The notes below the pieces were generated by a model. That model was not told where the DNA came from. It saw only the letters and a program-made list of their open reading frames with translations, and ran no database searches. The translations under genes and the position numbers were made by a program. DNA of 64,000 bases, from NCBI RefSeq assembly GCF_004361855.1, contig NZ_SNWQ01000005.1, forward strand, positions 62,001 through 126,000, in the 5' to 3' direction. This DNA is from Kribbella caucasensis (GTDB lineage Bacteria; Actinomycetota; Actinomycetes; Propionibacteriales; Kribbellaceae). How positions within the stretch are numbered: the first letter of the stretch is position 1; each line of letters begins with the position of its first letter. Positions 62,632-64,000 of the stretch are shown here, piece after piece.

Positions 62632-63935
62632 TGCACCGCACAGAGGTCGTCGTTGATCGGGTAGATCTCCCGGTCGAACATGGAGTTCAGCACCATCGCG
62701 GCCCGGACCGGCAGCTGGGTGAGCCCGGCGTTGGTCAGGCCGTGGCTGTACCGGCTGGCGTTGAACGAGTAGATCCGGTGCCCGTTCATCCCCTTCCAGC
62801 GAACCGAGTAGTCGGGCTCGACCAGCATGTCGCCGTCATCGTCGTAGTCGATCCGCTCCCGCAGGTCGTCGTCGAACGGCGCCTGCACGTGCTCGCGCCC
62901 GGTCGCCACCACGACATGCCGTACGTCGTACTCCTCCGGCGCCTGGGTAGTCGTGCAGCGCAGCCGCAACAGGCCGTCCGGCAACGCTTCTGACGACGTG
63001 ACGTCGCGACCCGGCAGCAGGGTGACGGGGAACCGGCCCAGTTCGAACAGGCCGTCGTAGTTGCCCTGGTAGAGCGCCCGGAGTCCACCGGGAGTGATGG
63101 CGTCACCGCTGTAGCGCGCGTCGACGATCATCTCGCGCCGCTTGCCGCGGTTCAGGCCCTGCAGGTACTCGATGTGCGACGGCCGGTAGAGGTCGTTCGC
63201 CATCGGGGAGTCGTCGATACTGCGGAACCACTGGTTCCGGCCGAGCCAGCGGATGTCGGTGAACCCGGTGCCGAGCAGTCGCAGTACGCACTCCAGGCCG
63301 GTCTGGCCGCCGCCGATGACGGCGATCGGGTCCGCTTTGGACGCCTCCATCCCCGGCAGCCGGGAGCCGAGCTCGTCCGCGATGAACGCACTCGTAGGCG
63401 GCAGACCACGCAGGTACTCCGGCCATACCGGCCTGGTGCCGAGTCCGAGCACCAGGTGCTCCGAGACGGCCGCCGGCTCGCCGTCGACGGAGATCTCGAA
63501 CCCGTGCTCGGTGATCGAGATCGAGTCGACCCGGGAATCGAACCGGACCACGCCGAGCCGTTCGGTGGCCCAGGCCAGGTAGCGCTCGTACTCGATCCGT
63601 GGCAGTGCGTCGAACTGGGAGTTGATCAGCGCGTAGAGCCGCCCGGAGGTGACCAGGTAGTTGAGGAACGTCAGCTCGTGCCGCGGATCGACCAGCGACA
63701 CCAGGTCCTTCATCCAGCCCGTCTGCATCCGAACCCCGGGGTACAGCAGTGGCGTGTGCCAGCCGCTGCCCGGGCGGGAGTCGAACAGGGCGAGCTTCTC
63801 GGTGGTGACGTTCTTGTACAGGGCGGCCAGGGACAGGTTCGACGGACCCGCCCCGATCCCGATCGTGTGGTACCGGGTCAGGCTGCTGGTAGTGCGTTCC
63901 GTGGTGGGTTCGATGCCGGGTTCCATGATGGTCAT
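62625..63935 (-). CDS. Lysine/ornithine N-monooxygenase (IucD/PvdA family)
   Basis: Flavoprotein that N-hydroxylates the side-chain amine of lysine or ornithine, as in hydroxamate siderophores and in N-N bond formation. 436 residues from the ATG at 63935, with GGAGAA upstream. FAD motif GIGAGPSNLSLA at 26-37, the LVDPRHELTFLNYLV block, the NADPH loop GGGQTG at about 208-213, and VVVATGREH. Lysine or ornithine preference cannot be decided. The frame stays open to the window edge with strong GC3 bias, so a longer N-terminus is possible. Confidence 0.88.
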   Translation of the reverse strand: MTIMEPGIEPTTERTTSSLTRYHTIGIGAGPSNLSLAALYKNVTTEKLALFDSRPGSGWHTPLLYPGVRMQTGWMKDLVSLVDPRHELTFLNYLVTSGRLYALINSQFDALPRIEYERYLAWATERLGVVRFDSRVDSISITEHGFEISVDGEPAAVSEHLVLGLGTRPVWPEYLRGLPPTSAFIADELGSRLPGMEASKADPIAVIGGGQTGLECVLRLLGTGFTDIRWLGRNQWFRSIDDSPMANDLYRPSHIEYLQGLNRGKRREMIVDARYSGDAITPGGLRALYQGNYDGLFELGRFPVTLLPGRDVTSSEALPDGLLRLRCTTTQAPEEYDVRHVVVATGREHVQAPFDDDLRERIDYDDDGDMLVEPDYSVRWKGMNGHRIYSFNASRYSHGLTNAGLTQLPVRAAMVLNSMFDREIYPINDDLCAVQW

Positions 63936-64000
63936 CCGCTTGTTCTCCGTCCGCGAAGTGGTGGTGCGCGTGTCCCCACCGGTGACGAGCGGCCCGAGCA

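Noticed and set aside
1..64000. tRNA, rRNA, prophage or integrative-element attachment sites
   Set aside because: None was recognised on reading either strand; no integrase, tRNA-like cloverleaf or att-type direct repeats were found apart from the TnpB element. A covariance-model search would be needed to exclude small RNAs.

Overview
The window is high-GC, densely coding DNA from an actinomycete. Gene content and order fit the Propionibacteriales (Kribbella/Nocardioides-like): an actinobacterial dcw cluster running into pgeF-yggS-sepF-yggT-divIVA-ileS, many GTG starts with 4-base ATGA/GTGA overlaps, a T-box in front of ileS, and TANNNT -10 boxes six bases before start codons. No rRNA, tRNA, prophage or CRISPR array was seen. 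The assignment rests on gene content only.

1-16.4 kb: cell wall and division. murE (5' end cut by the window), murF, mraY, murD, ftsW, murG, murC, ftsQ and ftsZ, then pgeF, yggS, sepF, yggT and divIVA. A solitary TnpB element of about 1.33 kb sits antisense exactly at the mraY-murD junction. Its terminal TTGA appears to supply the present mraY stop codon, and it breaks a coupled ATGA overlap. 16.4-25 kb: ileS on the minus strand, with a swapped GxHH signature and a translational T-box leader; then yggU, a DksA/TraR-type protein with a lysine-rich tail, lspA, rluD, a frameshifted peptidase E gene, and a pfpI-marR-hydrolase operon with two tandem palindromic operators. 25-41 kb: dnaE, two envelope proteins of unknown function, small accessory enzymes, a serine hydrolase lipoprotein, recQ, an araC-VOC pair, ilvD, a mazEF-type toxin-antitoxin pair and a LON-domain protein.

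41-52 kb: hisD-hisC-hisB-hisH, with no hisA/priA or hisF following, then a branched-chain-type ABC importer operon with an acyl-CoA synthetase embedded in it. 52-58.3 kb: a Tat-exported PhoX-like protein behind a three-repeat PHO box, a sugar ABC importer without an ATPase gene, and its divergent ROK regulator. 58.4-64 kb: a tightly coupled minus-strand operon of an amino-acid N-hydroxylase, a small unknown protein, two ATP-grasp ligases and an MFS exporter. It looks like a compact NRPS-free biosynthetic locus and continues toward or past the window edge.

The most notable points are the TnpB insertion into an essential operon, the ATP-grasp/N-hydroxylase locus, the GxHH IleRS, a dispersed hairpin repeat with compensatory changes in two copies, and a recurring leaderless promoter layout at seven genes.
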